DNA of 64,000 nt, taken from Watersipora subatra (lineage: Eukaryota; Bryozoa; Gymnolaemata; Cheilostomatida; Watersiporidae). Position numbers and translations under genes: made by a program. The notes under the pieces are model-generated. The model made no database searches. It was not told the DNA's origin and saw nothing but the letters and a program-made list of their open reading frames with translations. The stretch is from positions 19,959,114 through 20,023,113 of the forward strand of contig NC_088710.1 of the NCBI RefSeq assembly GCF_963576615.1, written 5' to 3'. Positions 20,004-32,242 of the stretch are shown here, piece by piece. Every line of letters starts with the position of its first letter. The first letter of the stretch is position 1.

Positions 20004-23000
20004 ATGTTTTTTGCACAGGATACTTTTTGCACAACGATAAAAGTTGTTCAAAACAATTATGGTTTAAAGCACAGGTGTCCTTTAGCGGGGTATTGCCGAA
20101 GCCGAGACCGGGCCGTAGTCTATACACACAAAAAAGGCTGCACTATACACACATTTAAGGCTGCACTAAATAATCATGCCAACACAGAGGCGGTGCGTGC
20201 CCCTACACATGCCACAGCAATGGCTTCAAGAAATTATACTCCTTACAAACAATCGCATCAATCTGCGAATGTTAGAAACAAGCAGCAATGTTTGTCCTGC
20301 GGACGTACTGATGGGCACAAATCTAGGGAGTGTAGATTCAAATCAAAACTACACTGTACATACTGTAACAAACCAGGGCACGTAGAAGACGTTTGTTTTT
20401 CTAAAAGGAAAGAGGATTCATGGTCACCATCACAAAGAACGACAGCCAATGCGATGGCCGACTACTCATTTACCACCCGCGTCACAAATGCAAGCACCAC
20501 TTCTGATAGCAAACAAGTACACGACCAACTGCTAGTAGACTGTGGAGCTACATGTCACATCATTAATCATGCTGACCGCTTCATATCTTTCGACAACAAG
20601 TTCAATCCTAAGCAGCACTACATTCAATTAGCAGATGGCCGCCGAAGCAATAATCTAGCCACAGCTAGAGGTGTGGCTGAATTTCACATCACTGATTCAG
20701 ATGGCAGAATATGCAGAATAAAGCTGACCAACGCCTTACTCGCACCCGAGTTTCCAACCAGTCTATTCTCTGTGCGTGCAGCCACTGACACTGGGGCTCA
20801 TGTTACATTCACCCAAGGTACAGCATACTTAACATCACATAATACTAAATTCAACATAATCAGACACGGGCAACTTTATTTCCTACCAACATGCCACACC
20901 GACTCGACATGCCACACCACCGACTCGACATGCCACACCACTGACTCGACATGCCACACCACCGACCCGACATGCTACACCGACACGACATTCTCTGTAC
21001 GAACAATAGATGAATGGCACGAAACACTAGGCCATATGAATTACGACGACATCGTTCAACTACAATCTGCGACTCGCGGCATGACGGTCATCAACAGCAA
21101 ATCAGGACGCACTTGTTCAACTTGCAAAGAAAGCAAAATGTCCCGACAACCAGCTTCATGCGACGAGCCACCAATACGAGCTACGAAGCCCTTAGAGCGA
21201 GTACACAGTGACGTATGTGGACCTATAGATCCATCATCACGGGAAGGTCACAAGTACGTCATTAATTTCATAGATGAGTTTTCTAGCATGCTCTTCATAT
21301 ACAATCTACGAACCAAGGACGAGGCTGCCACAGCCCTCAAACAATTCATAGCCGACGTCGCTCCCATTGGCAAAGTAACCGAGTTACACAGCGACAACGG
21401 TGGAGAGTATGTGGGCAGTACATTCAAGTCAATTTTACAAGACAGAGGAATCAAACACACAACCACTGCTCCATACTCGCCATACCAGAATGGGAAATCA
21501 GAGCGCTCATGGCGCAGCCTTCTGGACATGGCCCGATGCCTCTTGTCTGACTCCGAATTACCTAAGTCGTTTTGGTCATACGCTGTACGATATGCACAAT
21601 ACCTTCGCAATCGATCTTATCAACGCCGAACTAAAGCAACCGCCTATGAATTATTCACCGACATAAAACCAAACATGAAGAACATTCACAAATTCGGTTC
21701 ACCCTGCACAATCTACGTCGAAACTAATAAGCAAAAACTTGATTCACGTGGACAACCCGGCACCTTTCTAGGCATAAACCCATTAAATCAAGGCTATTTC
21801 GTTCTCAGTAGTAAGAACAACAGTATTCTAACATCGCGCAATGTACATTTTCATAGCGGGCCATCGCAGATAAAAGAACCAAACGCATGGACTGATGACA
21901 TCGAAGACGCAGTTCCTATCCTGCCTCATAGTCAAAACACAAATCCTGCACAACCACAGAATCAAGAACATACAACACCTACACAAAATACTGACGCAAC
22001 AGAACCACCAAGACCCCAGAGGGATACCAGACGACCTAAATACCTTGATGATTATCAGATGCTTACACACGTCGATTATGCTTGCGCTGTTTTGCCATTT
22101 TTACCCACTTCATATGAAGAAGCAACCAGATCAGAAGATGCAGGTAAATGGCAGGCAGCCATGGACATGGAAATTAAAGCGCTTTCCGACAACAACACCT
22201 GGCAAATCACAACACTACCTGATAAACGAAGTGAAATCAAAGGTCGGTGGGTCTACACGATTAAACAGGGCAAAAATGCTGGAGAAGTACAGTACAAAGC
22301 GCGATACGTAGCACGTGGATATTCTCAGATACAGGGCATCGACTACGACGACACGTATTCGCCTACAACACGATTTACCTCGATACGCGCACTCTTGCAG
22401 ATCGCCGCAAATGAGCAATTACACCTTCATCAGCTAGACGTCAAGGGGGCGTACCTCAACGCCCCAATCGACAAAGAGATTTATGTCCAACAACCTCCGG
22501 GTTACGAACAGACATCACCTGATGGAAGCTACCAAACTTGCCTGCTACAAAAGTCACTATATGGATTAAAACAAAGCGGTCGAAATTGGCACACATCCTT
22601 GACCGACTTTCTCAAGTCACAAAAATTTACACCGAACGATAATGACGCATGCGTTTACTCCAAGATTGTCAACAACACAAAAGTAATGATACTCTTCTGG
22701 GTGGATGACATAGTCATTGCTAGCAGCGATTTACAACAGATCGCCGAAGTGAAGCAAGCCCTACACAACCAATTTCGCATGGATGATCGGGGGGAGTTGA
22801 AGTGGTTCCTCGGTATTGACTTTAAACACACTCGGAACGGATACCAAATGAGTCAAGAACGCTACGTCAACGGCATACTCACACGCTTCAACATGACTGA
22901 GTGCAATCCAGTAAGCACACCAGCAGACAAAGGTACACAACTCCATAAAGCAACAGACGAGGAGTACCAAGCGTTTTTAGCTTTCAAGTTCCCGTACAGG

Positions 23001-23651
23001 CAAGCTATCGGTAGTCTCATCTATCTTATGACCGCAACTAGACCAGACATCAGCTGGGTAACATCTAAATTATCTCAGTACCTTGATAAACCTAGTCTAT
23101 CACACGTTGCAGCCGTAAAACATCTATTTCGCTATTTAAAATCTACCAAGTCCTACTGCATCATGTTTACACCTTCAAATGGAACCCTCACGATGTACAC
23201 CGACTCCGACTGGGCAGGCGATACAACCGATCGTCGATCAACTAGTGGTTTTATCGCTACACTAGGAGGAGCACCAATTAGTTGGAAGACTCGCAAACAA
23301 CCTACAGTGGCTCTATCTTCCTGCGAGGCGGAGTATATGTCCCTTGCAGAAGGCACAAAGGAAGCATTGTATCTGAGAAGCTTCTGCATATCGCTAGGCA
23401 TTCAGATTTCAGAAACTACGCCGCTCTACTGTGACAATCAAGGCGCTCTGGCTCTCGCAAGCAACACTTGCAGTCAGCACAACCGTACAAAGCACATTGA
23501 TGTGCGTTATCATTTTGTTAAAGAACAGGTCAATGTTAACTATCGTCATGTACCATCCGCCGACAACCTCGCCGATATACTTACCAAGCCACTCAGTGCC
23601 GCAGCACATCGTGAAGCGACACGCATGCTCCAGATTGAGGGGGCGTGTTAA
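20004..23651 (+). mobile_element. 5'-truncated Ty1/copia retrotransposon, long gag-pol ORF
   Basis: One open frame of 1215 codons. Two zinc knuckles (Cys96 to Cys110, with one extra residue in the usual spacing, and Cys118 to Cys131) precede the aspartic protease (LLVDCGATCH, Asp179). The GAG-pre-integrase domain follows (WHETLGHM, about 338), then integrase with D403, D464 and E500, a DD35E spacing. Reverse transcriptase shows LDVKGAYLNA (811-820) and WVDDIV (about 899-904). RNase H shows MYTDSDWAGD and SSCEAEYMSL. The order PR-INT-RT-RH identifies Ty1/copia. The first 60-70 residues do not look like gag, most of gag is missing and no 5' LTR was found, so the ORF start is probably a junction artefact. 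The pol frame is uninterrupted, implying recent arrival. Confidence 0.9.
20892..20990 (+). repeat. in-frame 21-bp repeats in the copia ORF
   Basis: Four to five tandem copies of a unit encoding TCHTTDS, lying between the protease and the GAG-pre-integrase domain (about residues 296-327). The period is 21 bp, so the frame is kept. Confidence 0.85.
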
Positions 23652-23925
23652 GTATCAATCAGGACCGATGTCACGTAACTAAATCAGTAATTAGCTATAT
23701 TCTATCTCATACATTATTATATGCATGTATTATACTTACATTACATTTTACTTGCTAATAGTGTCGGCATAGGCCAATTATATTAATTGTTACAATCATC
23801 ATTATAATCAACTTCCTGTTTCCTGTTCAACTTGATATACAGCCAATACATGTAGATTCAAACACCGAATATTATCTCGCTGAACCTGCATATTTTATTG
23901 ACATCTAACTATAAGAATTTACAGA
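23637..23925 (+). mobile_element. copia polypurine tract and probable 3' LTR
   Basis: A purine-rich gaggggg immediately precedes TGTTAAGTATC at 23647, the expected PPT-LTR junction just before the ORF stop. The LTR end cannot be fixed without a 5' copy; an ACA near 23925 is one candidate. Confidence 0.45.
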
Positions 23926-23929
23926 TGGC

Positions 23930-25600
23930 AACACCAAAGTATAACTCAACAGTTAAAACCACATTTTTATTGAATTCTTAAGCAAAAAACAAGCGTATGT
24001 ATTTTTGAAGTTGTTACTCTTATACATACAGACACATGTCAATAACTGAGTATTTCTATGTTATCAGCAGCCCATCACTAAAAGTTGGTCGTTGGTCAAT
24101 ATATCATTTCATAACTTTGGAGTTGTTTTTTATCTCCTATTGCATACCATTATGTTTCACTTTTACATGGAGCCTCCCTCACAGCCGGTTGAGATCACCC
24201 TTGGGTACATATGCATATATACAGAGTAAATTACAAATACAAGTTACATGTATATGATTTACAATAGTGTCATCCATCATAAATGAGCAAAAGAAGGCTC
24301 TCATAAAAATTTGATTTTTCTGCATATAACCTGTTATTTCACTTTGATACAAAAGAAATTATTTACTAAACAATATTGTTTTAGCAAGAAAAAATATGAC
24401 ATATAAAGGAGCCAACTCTAAATTAACAAAAAGACCACAAAACAATTAAGCACGTTTGATAAAATTATGCTAAAGTGGCCATAGCTTCAACCACATTGTA
24501 ATGCTGTAATAAATATTTTTGAAATGAAGTAAAAACCCATTTCTCAATCTCCTTGCATGGCTACTATAACTGCTCCTTCTCTTTAGCTTTGCTATATAAT
24601 AAGCATACATTAAAAGACTATTTCGAAGTGAATATCATTTAGACTTATACAAAATTACTCACTTTTGTATAATTTGGAGGAATTGGGCTACTTTTGTACA
24701 CACAACAGTTCATATGCTAAGTACACATTCTTGCAGTATTTTTACTTGCTGAAGTTTTCTTATTTCATCAATTGAATCAATAGGTAGATTATAAGTTTAG
24801 GATTTATTCTGCAAAAAAAATACAAACATCCAGTTACAGATTTATTTGCTCCATTTTCTCATTCATCACATATAAGCACCATCATGTCAGTGATACATCT
24901 TAAAATGGTAGTATCTGTACTTGTACTAGTATTTGTTCAATAACGTATGTATCGTCATATCACCCTATCTTCTGACTGTCATCATTCTTTCTCAATCGAC
25001 TTTCAATGTTCTACAAAGTAGAGTAGAAGGTCATGAAAAAGCAATATGTTTTTTGAGAATATTAGAAAGTATGATAATGCAATTTACTTTCTCTAGCTCG
25101 ATACATCAGAAACCCAACACTGAGCGGATAAGAAAATTTGCACAGAGAACAAATGCAAGATTTTGCAAGATACAGAACAAATCAACTTAAGCTAGGTTAT
25201 AGGTATAATATTCTAAAATGTTCAAACAGTAATATAATGATTAAAATTTTGCTTCATTTTTGTGAGCCAAAAGCCCTGCTAATCATTGTATGAGCTAGTT
25301 TAGCCTGTTTAGACTAGCTTTAAGAAAGGAGTCGTGTGTTCAACAACAGCAAAACTCTAACAGACAACTCCCAAACCGCTTGTTGAGAAAGTCTAGAGCT
25401 ATTTTTGTGCCTACTACATATTGCATAAAATGATGCTTGGTAGGCTAAGAGACGAGGTATTAAGGGACTCCATGCGAGTGCCAAAAAAGTGGCCGAAGAT
25501 GAACTGACAACTTAGCTGATAACACAAAGCCTCAACAGCTACACAAGACAAAGCTCCCATGCTGCAACAAGATTTATGCTCTCTTGAATCTTGAGCCAAA
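23930..25600. other. AT-rich stretch, nothing recognised
   Basis: Only short open frames without family features. No exons, RNA genes or clear repeats were found. Confidence 0.4.
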
Positions 25601-25604
25601 ATTT

Positions 25605-26130
25605 GGCACATGAAATTTAATCCACAAAAGTATTACCATCTCTCTATTGGCAAGTCGTCTTTGCCGATGGATACAAATAACTTTCTCATCTTATATGATC
25701 ACCATCTTCAAAGTGTGACTTCTAATCCTTATTTTGTGGTAGAGTCGCAGAATGATCTGAAACTTAATCAACATATTTTTAAAATTGAATCCGAGGAAGA
25801 GCAATTAATCGGCATGCTTACAATGGTTCTGAAAGATGCAGATCAAAAGACAAGAAAGATAGCTGATACTTCACGAGTTAGACCTAGTCCTGAGTATGGC
25901 TGCATGGTTTGGGACCTTTACCTTACAAAGGATATTACTTTACTAAAGTGAACTCAAAACACTGCACTGAGATTTTTGTATAGACAAAAAAGCAGAGTTA
26001 GTTTTCTTCAACTATGAGAAATTAATTATTTTGAAACCTTGAAAGACAGATGAGTTAAACTTTGTCATAATGTTTTTAGTAAAATTCTGGGTGGTGATAT
26101 TGACTTATTGATCAGGACCAATATCAATAT
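25605..26130 (+). pseudogene. LINE 3' fragment (end of reverse transcriptase ORF)
   Basis: An open stretch at 25610-25951 reads MKFNPQKYYHLSIGK, HIFKIESEEEQLIGML and RPSPEYGCMVWDLYL, as in the thumb and C-terminal region of CR1/Jockey-type LINE ORFs. Related sequence continues past stops as TQNTALRF and HNVFSKILGG. It is a dead fragment, distinct from the LINE at 27.5 kb. Confidence 0.7.
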
Positions 26131-26150
26131 ACCAATATTGACATTGGTCC
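26115..26150. repeat. short inverted repeat
   Basis: ggaccaatatcaatat and atattgacattggtcc form 16-bp arms with one mismatch and a 4-nt loop, just past the LINE fragment. Confidence 0.7.
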
Positions 26151-26159
26151 CATTCGCTA

Positions 26160-27135
26160 CCTGGGACTTGTAATTTAGATGTTGCATACAAAGCTACATA
26201 CATGGAAAATGGTAGCGTACAGCCTGCTACACGGTATTGGCGTTTCATAATTTACAGTTTTAGACTAATTGTACTGCTCAGAGGATGAAATTTTTAATGT
26301 AATGTTACTTATCACAATTAGCCATCCCAAGACAAACAGTTTTAACTCATGATTCAACCTTTCGATCAATCAACCTTGCTTGCAACACAAAATAATAAAA
26401 CCACTACATAATTATATGTAATATATATTATGTATATGGTATAATATACCAAAGATATAATAATACTACTACTATGTGTACATTGGCAATGCATAAGACA
26501 TTGCTAAAACAATGTTTTACAAAGCAAGCTAAAACAAAGCAATGCGTAAAACATTAAAAGTGACCAGAAGAATGGAACAATTTAGTTATAAAACAACTAT
26601 TTATTTCTTTGTTATTTATTCGCAAATAATCATATTATTTTGTCTCATTCATTTACCCACACTCGTTTGACTATTAAATTACTATAAGCAGACAGACCAA
26701 TGCGCAATATATCGAATTATTAATACTAGTTCACCGTTAGTTGCAGACTATTAATTAATTACAAACTATCAATAAATAATAATTCGTAGTACAACGAATG
26801 GTACTACCACCCTAAGGTGGTGATGATTTTATTAGACTCAATGCATCTACCAAAACTTTGAGATTTTAAGCACACATCTTAGCGTTCTTGTGGCTCCGAA
26901 CAGCCACCAGTAGTAATAGTAGCAGTGGTAGTAATCGTTAAGAAAGCCAAGAAAGGAAAGGAGATAATAAATTGTTTTTATTTTACACTTCCACGATTTT
27001 CGTTCTGATTGATAGATGACTTTAATCAATAGTATGTTTTTCGATCAATGTTAAGTGAAAACACTATTATTGCATTACTTTTTACCATTTTTCTTACATT
27101 TTTTCTTCAACAATCAATGGTATGCACCATCTCCA
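26160..27135. other. AT-rich, nothing recognised
   Basis: Contains CTA/TAG-rich low-complexity sequence near 26450 and 26910; no gene seen. Confidence 0.35.
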
Positions 27136-27140
27136 TAACT

Positions 27141-27252
27141 GTAGACGTAATCTCCAGGAAGTGTAGACGTAACCTCCAGGAAGTGTAGACGTAACCTCCA
27201 GGAAGTGTAGACGTAACCTCCAGGAAGTGTAGGCGAAACCTCTTGTAGGCGT
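27141..27252 (+). repeat. 22-bp tandem array
   Basis: Five copies of gtagacgtaacctccaggaa plus gt; the last is degraded. Confidence 0.85.
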
Positions 27253-27459
27253 AATCTCTGTAACCCCTTCTTTCGATTTATAGTGTTGGGCTTATAGCTA
27301 GAAAACAAGAGTTGTCTCCTCTTTACATGATGATAGACAACTCCAGTTTTGCAAAATAAATTACGCCGATATTTTAATAAAATATCGGCTTCGATATTCA
27401 TACCGATTTGAAAACTGACCAAATATAAAATCATTCCGATAGACCTAGGCAGTGTCTAA

Positions 27460-29261
27460 ACAGTGGATGGGCACAATATAAAAAATTCCGAAATTTTGTT
27501 CAGCAAAACATCAAACAAGCAAAACGTGATTACTATAACAAACGTTTGAGCACTAATGCCAAGACATTTTACAGTGAAATAAACCCACTACTCGGAAAAT
27601 CTAAAAAATGTGCTTCCAAAGTTTTCCTAGACAATGACGGAATTACTGAAAAAGATCCAAAAAAGGTAGCTATGATTTTAAACAAATTTTTTTCAGATAT
27701 ATATAGCCCAGCAACTAATATTGCACTAACATCGTTACAAACATCTGAGCATAATTTTAAATTCGAATCTGTAACTGAAAGAGAAATCCAATCTATCTTC
27801 AAAACCCTTAAACCAGGAAAACGAGGCGGAGTCTTATCTATTCCTTCTGAAATATACATAAAACTAGCTCATAGCCTAATCCCAGCTTTAACACTTCTGA
27901 TTAACAATTGCTTTAAGACCAATAAATTTCCTAACATTTACAAAAAAGCTATTGTCACGCCTCTATTTAAAAAAGGAAACCCTTTGAGCTTTAATAACTA
28001 CAGACCCATATCTTCACTTCCCATTTTGTCTAAGATTGTTGAAAAGATTATATCTTTGCAGATTAAATCATTTTTAGATACAAACCAAAAACTTTCAAGT
28101 AGACAATTCGGTTTTCGAAAGTGGACCTCAACATCACAAATGCTTCATTATATATTTGACATTATTGCTAGTCACCTTGATAAAAAAGATTCACAATATG
28201 TAGCCTTGGTGTCTCTTGACATAAAGAAAGCATTTGACATGGTTGACCACTCCCTTCTAGTTGACAAACTTAGTTATTTCTTTTCATTTAGTTCATCAGC
28301 TACTAAATTAATTCAGTCTTATTTGACCAACCGCAGCCAGGCAATGAAAATTGGTAATACTCTGTCAGAATTTTTAGCTATTCGTAAAGGTGTCCCTCAA
28401 GGATCTATTTTAGGGCCTTTACTTTTTAACATGATGGTTAATGACATGCTAGATAAAAATCCAAACGCTTACTCCTATGCAGATGATACAGTAATTATTT
28501 CTTCAGCAAGTACTCAGATAGATTCTCAGATGCTATCAATAGAACAATTTAATAGAATGCAAAACTGGTACCTATCTAATGGGTTATCTCTATGTGTTGA
28601 AAAAACACGATTTATTATTTTCTCGAATCGAGCAGTTGATTATAATAGAACTTTGAAGCTATGCAACACTGAAATCCAAATTGAACACAATATAAAATTA
28701 CTTGGGGTCACAATTGATGCAAATTTTGGTTTCAATACGCATATAAAACTAACAGTGACCAAGGCAAAACAATGTTTATATGCTCTTCGTAAGATTCGAC
28801 ATCTTTTGTCTGTTGAAGATGCTAAATTAATATATACTTCAATAGTCCGAAGTCGTCTTGAATATTGTGCTACTTTGTTTATGTTTCTTGGTAAATGTCA
28901 TTCAGACCAAATTGAGGCTTGCCAAAATAAAGCGGTGCGAGTAATATGCAAAGCACCTAAATCCTTCTCAGTAACTGATGGTCGTCGATTATTGGGCCTA
29001 CATACTCTCGCCAGTCGGCGTTCTTTCTTTTACAGGCAGTTGACAGGCAAAGTGGAGGTAGCTACAGTGGCCAGTGCTCTATACAAATATATTCAACAGG
29101 ATAGTGAGAGACACCAAATAAGCCTAAGATCGCAATGCTCATTAATAACACCATCTATTAATAAGAACTATGGCAGACAATCTTTTAAATATAACGCTAT
29201 CAAGATTATGAAAGAAGAGGTATTAGATCCTGTGAATGAGCTGTCATTTGATATTGATTAA
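27460..29261 (+). mobile_element. CR1/Jockey-type LINE, 5'-truncated, open reverse transcriptase frame
   Basis: A continuous frame runs from about 27460 to the stop at 29259-29261; the recognisable part before 27546 reads WAQYKKFRNFVQQNIKQAK. There is no endonuclease domain. The RT blocks are in order: VTPLFKKGNPLSFNNYRPIS (about 138-157 counting from 27546), FGFRKWTST, VSLDIKKAFDMVDHS, GVPQGSILGPLLF and the catalytic YADDTVII. They are followed by a thumb region with RSRLEYCATLF. The frame is undamaged over more than 570 codons, so the insertion is fairly young, but without endonuclease and 5' end it cannot move by itself. AATAAA occurs in the 3' flank near 29680; no clean poly(A) tail or target duplication was found. 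Confidence 0.85.
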
Positions 29262-29484
29262 CTGGCCATACTGTGACTACTGACCATTCTATATTTTATT
29301 TACTAACACTGGTATACTAACAACATTGAATTAAAATTATTAAAAACCATCGGTTGTCACTTTACAACCATAGCTGACATAAGAATAGTAGAGTATTGTG
29401 TCACCCGCGTTAAAATTTTTAAAAAAATGACCATACTAATAATTACTAACTTGGAATCTAAATACTCAATCAACTCAGCTTGCA

Positions 29485-29521
29485 TATATATATACACTAT
29501 ATATATATATATATATATATA
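29485..29521. repeat. TA microsatellite
   Basis: A run of ta dinucleotides in the LINE 3' flank. Confidence 0.85.
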
Positions 29522-29699
29522 CTCAGCTCAATCAACGATCTTATTATCCTCTTATAGAAATCATATTATTGTAGCCACTATCAATTTTATTCTCAATTAT
29601 CATATTATACCACATTATATTAGCTTTAATTTTTAATTATGAGGTCAACAGAACATTACTTTCTCATGAAAACCTCAATAAATAATATTCACAAACAAA

Positions 29700-29755
29700 C
29701 AATTCACTGAAATATATCGTCACATCGAATGATATCGGTTTATCGCGCAGCACTA
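29700..29755 (-). repeat. possible hAT-type MITE end
   Basis: On the minus strand it reads ctagtgctgcgcgataaacc followed by gatat, a terminus style common in hAT MITEs. A matching left end was not established. Confidence 0.3.
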
Positions 29756-29759
29756 GTCT

Positions 29760-30560
29760 CGCCCATATAGTGAAGACCGCGGTGAATGTTTATTTGACAG
29801 TACATTCATAAAAATATTAGACTATGTAGGCCTTTTTATTTATTGTTTCATAGCTTTATGAATATATTCATTCACCCATTTGTTCTTTACTTCATTGTGT
29901 ACAAAATATTTATGTGGTAAGCCAATATTTTTATTACATTATTGAATGAGGAACTTCGGCCTATGCAACTCAATTGCACAGTATTTGGTGAGCTACAAAT
30001 TCTTACATTATCGGCCATTATTATACAGTATTTCTAATACCATTGATTGAGGAACATAGGCATACATAATATGCTTAGTACACATACATACATACATATG
30101 CTTAGTACACGTTTATTCGTGAATGAAAGTCACATTCAAATTGCTGACATTTGGCTAATCGTCTGCTGCTTTCACGTTTATAGCGCCGAGACAGCCACAA
30201 ATTTAATCATTCATCCGTTGCAGCCTACGGAACACAAAGCCTTGCAAAGCATAAGACGAGCTGAACTCGACGTGCGAAACGACATTCTATTTCAGCAGTA
30301 TAGGCTAGTTAGTTACAGGCATGCATTCCCTGGTTGCGAGTTATGGCTGCAGTCTGCAAATGTTGGAAAATTATAGATCCTGTTGGAAAAGTGGTGTTTT
30401 CGGTTGAGTAAGAAATTTTTTGACTCGCTGATTTCTTGTGCTGTCATGGTTACATAGATGCTAATTGTTGTGTTGATAATGATTATAAAGTAGGGATGCA
30501 CTTTCCCTGCACCCAACCAGTCTTTCCAGATTTCTTATGAGTTACACTACCAGGGCCGAC
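29760..30560. other. no recognised feature
   Basis: A 109-codon open frame at 30047-30376 has no recognisable domain and no repeat copy to compare; not called as a gene. Confidence 0.35.
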
Positions 30561-30803
30561 TGTTGTATTTGTGTGTCTATTGTATATATCTTTATTAATA
30601 AATATCGAATATGCTGCGATAACACAAGTACGAGTATTTAATATAAGCGCGTGTACTCAGTAACTGCCGGAAAACGATCCGTGCACATGCGTCAACCACA
30701 AATATAAAAGATAAGATAACCGCTAAGCATATACGGTAAGATAACTATGAAATGTAAACGAATGTATAGGGTGAGAGAAGATGACTCTTAATTATATACA
30801 ACA
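30561..30803 (-). repeat. gypsy 3' LTR
   Basis: Begins tgttgtat and ends atacaaca on the plus strand, giving 8-bp inverted termini. Contains ataaata near 30597 and a conserved acaaatataaaagataag block. Confidence 0.93.
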
Positions 30804-30874
30804 TCTCCTTCCCAAGCTAGCTCTCACAGTTTGACTTGACATCTAATCCTAAAAATGCAAAATAATTAATATGA

Positions 30875-32179
30875 CTAACATTCCTCAATCAGTCTGCGTG
30901 GCTTATGAATTACACGACATGATTTTCTCATTGGAGAATCTGATGGCCTGGGTGCGGGTGAGATGGCTGACGGGGACCGAGTTGGTGATGCCTCTGGCAG
31001 GTCACCTTTCTGAGCAGGTGGAGGAGTATACACTAATGCTGACCGATTACGTCTTAGAATGTTGCCATTAGAATTAACTGTGTAGCTGCGGGTGCCTGGA
31101 TGTCCTTGTTGTACAATTCCTTGGCGATGCATGTCACGTATAAATACTTGGTCTCCTGGAGCCAATGTTGAAAGCTCTTTAACTCTGTGCCTTGCATCAT
31201 GGTTCTGCTTCATTTGTTGTTTGTACATCTGATTTCTAATGTAGTGCTGTTGATGGTTAGTTACGTTGAACTCAACATTTGCTGACGGTATTGTTGACCT
31301 AAGTGTCCTGTTCATCATGAGTTCAGCTGGAGAAAAGCCTGTGGACAGTGGAGAAGTTCTGTATGCCAATAAGCCTAGAAATGGGTCTGCCGACTTATCC
31401 AGAATGTTTTTCATCGTCTGTACCATCCTCTCAGCTGCCCCGTTAGCTCTTGGGTACCGTGGGGATGAATGCACTGAGCGAAACTGGTATTTGTGAGTAA
31501 ACTCGCGAAACTCTTCCGAGGTATATTGACCAGCATTGTCTGAAATTAGCAACTCCGGTATTCCATGTCGAGCAAAAAAGCTTTTGAGGTGTTTAACTAT
31601 TTCCTTTGATGTGGTGGATTGCAGGGCAGTTATTTCCGGATATCTGGAGTACAAATCTACTACTAAAAGATAATCTCGTCCGTTGTGATGGAACAAATCT
31701 GAAGCCAATACTTGCCATGGATGTCTTGGGGTGTCTAGAGGCCTCAAAGGTTCTCTCACTTCGGGTGCTCTGTTTCTGCAGACAGAGCAGTGGCTAATCA
31801 TTTCTTCTATAGCTTTGTTCAGTGAAGGCCACCACACTGCTCTTTTTGCTCTCTGGGTACATTTAGAAACTCCTAAATGCCCTTCATGAATCCTTTCCAG
31901 GATCTCCATTCTTTCTAGTTGCGGAATGATGATTCTATCTTGGTATAAAAGAAGGTTGTGTGCTGGATGGAGTGTAATAAGGCCTCTTTTTTCGAAGTAC
32001 GGCTTTATGACTGAATCGGTGTTTGATAAGTATGCAGGCCATCCTTTCTCGACATATTCTCGTATGATCTGTAGCACTTCATCTGACTTTTGAGCTGCTG
32101 ACAACTTTTCCAGCCTAATATCTGTAGCTGGGAGACTATATGACCTGGCAAATCCTTCTATTTCATCTGTTGCAAGCAT
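30875..32179 (-). CDS. pol: gypsy integrase part of pol
   Basis: 434 codons read from the first Met after the interrupting stop. The HHCC zinc-binding region lies at H98, H101, C131 and C134. The catalytic core has D161 (ASDLFHH), D214 (ISDNAGQ) and E250 (NGAAERM), DD35E spacing. A basic, proline-rich C-terminal tail follows (APGDQVFIRD near 350, then PSPRPS-like sequence). It integrates the element's cDNA as part of the Gag-Pol polyprotein. The first Met is not a true start: sequence between the TGA and this Met (SSADALSRYP) belongs to the RNase H-integrase linker. Confidence 0.9.
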   Translation of the reverse strand: MLATDEIEGFARSYSLPATDIRLEKLSAAQKSDEVLQIIREYVEKGWPAYLSNTDSVIKPYFEKRGLITLHPAHNLLLYQDRIIIPQLERMEILERIHEGHLGVSKCTQRAKRAVWWPSLNKAIEEMISHCSVCRNRAPEVREPLRPLDTPRHPWQVLASDLFHHNGRDYLLVVDLYSRYPEITALQSTTSKEIVKHLKSFFARHGIPELLISDNAGQYTSEEFREFTHKYQFRSVHSSPRYPRANGAAERMVQTMKNILDKSADPFLGLLAYRTSPLSTGFSPAELMMNRTLRSTIPSANVEFNVTNHQQHYIRNQMYKQQMKQNHDARHRVKELSTLAPGDQVFIRDMHRQGIVQQGHPGTRSYTVNSNGNILRRNRSALVYTPPPAQKGDLPEASPTRSPSAISPAPRPSDSPMRKSCRVIHKPRRLIEEC

Positions 32180-32239
32180 CTCACGAACTGTTGGCTTTTC
32201 TGACGGATACCTTGATAATGCATCTGCTGAGCTGTTTTG

Positions 32240-32242
32240 CTT
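32240..32242 (-). other. in-frame TGA interrupting gypsy pol
   Basis: The codon after YKFHIVYVP is TGA; beyond it the same frame continues without break into the integrase. One such stop is the only visible lesion of the coding region. It could be a post-insertion mutation or, less likely, a readthrough codon. Confidence 0.85.

Noticed and set aside
20176-23682. Several additional frames overlapping the copia ORF on both strands
   Set aside because: They overlap a clear pol reading frame and have no independent features.
30047-30376. 109-codon plus-strand frame
   Set aside because: No recognisable motif, no splice support and an AT-rich, repeat-like setting.
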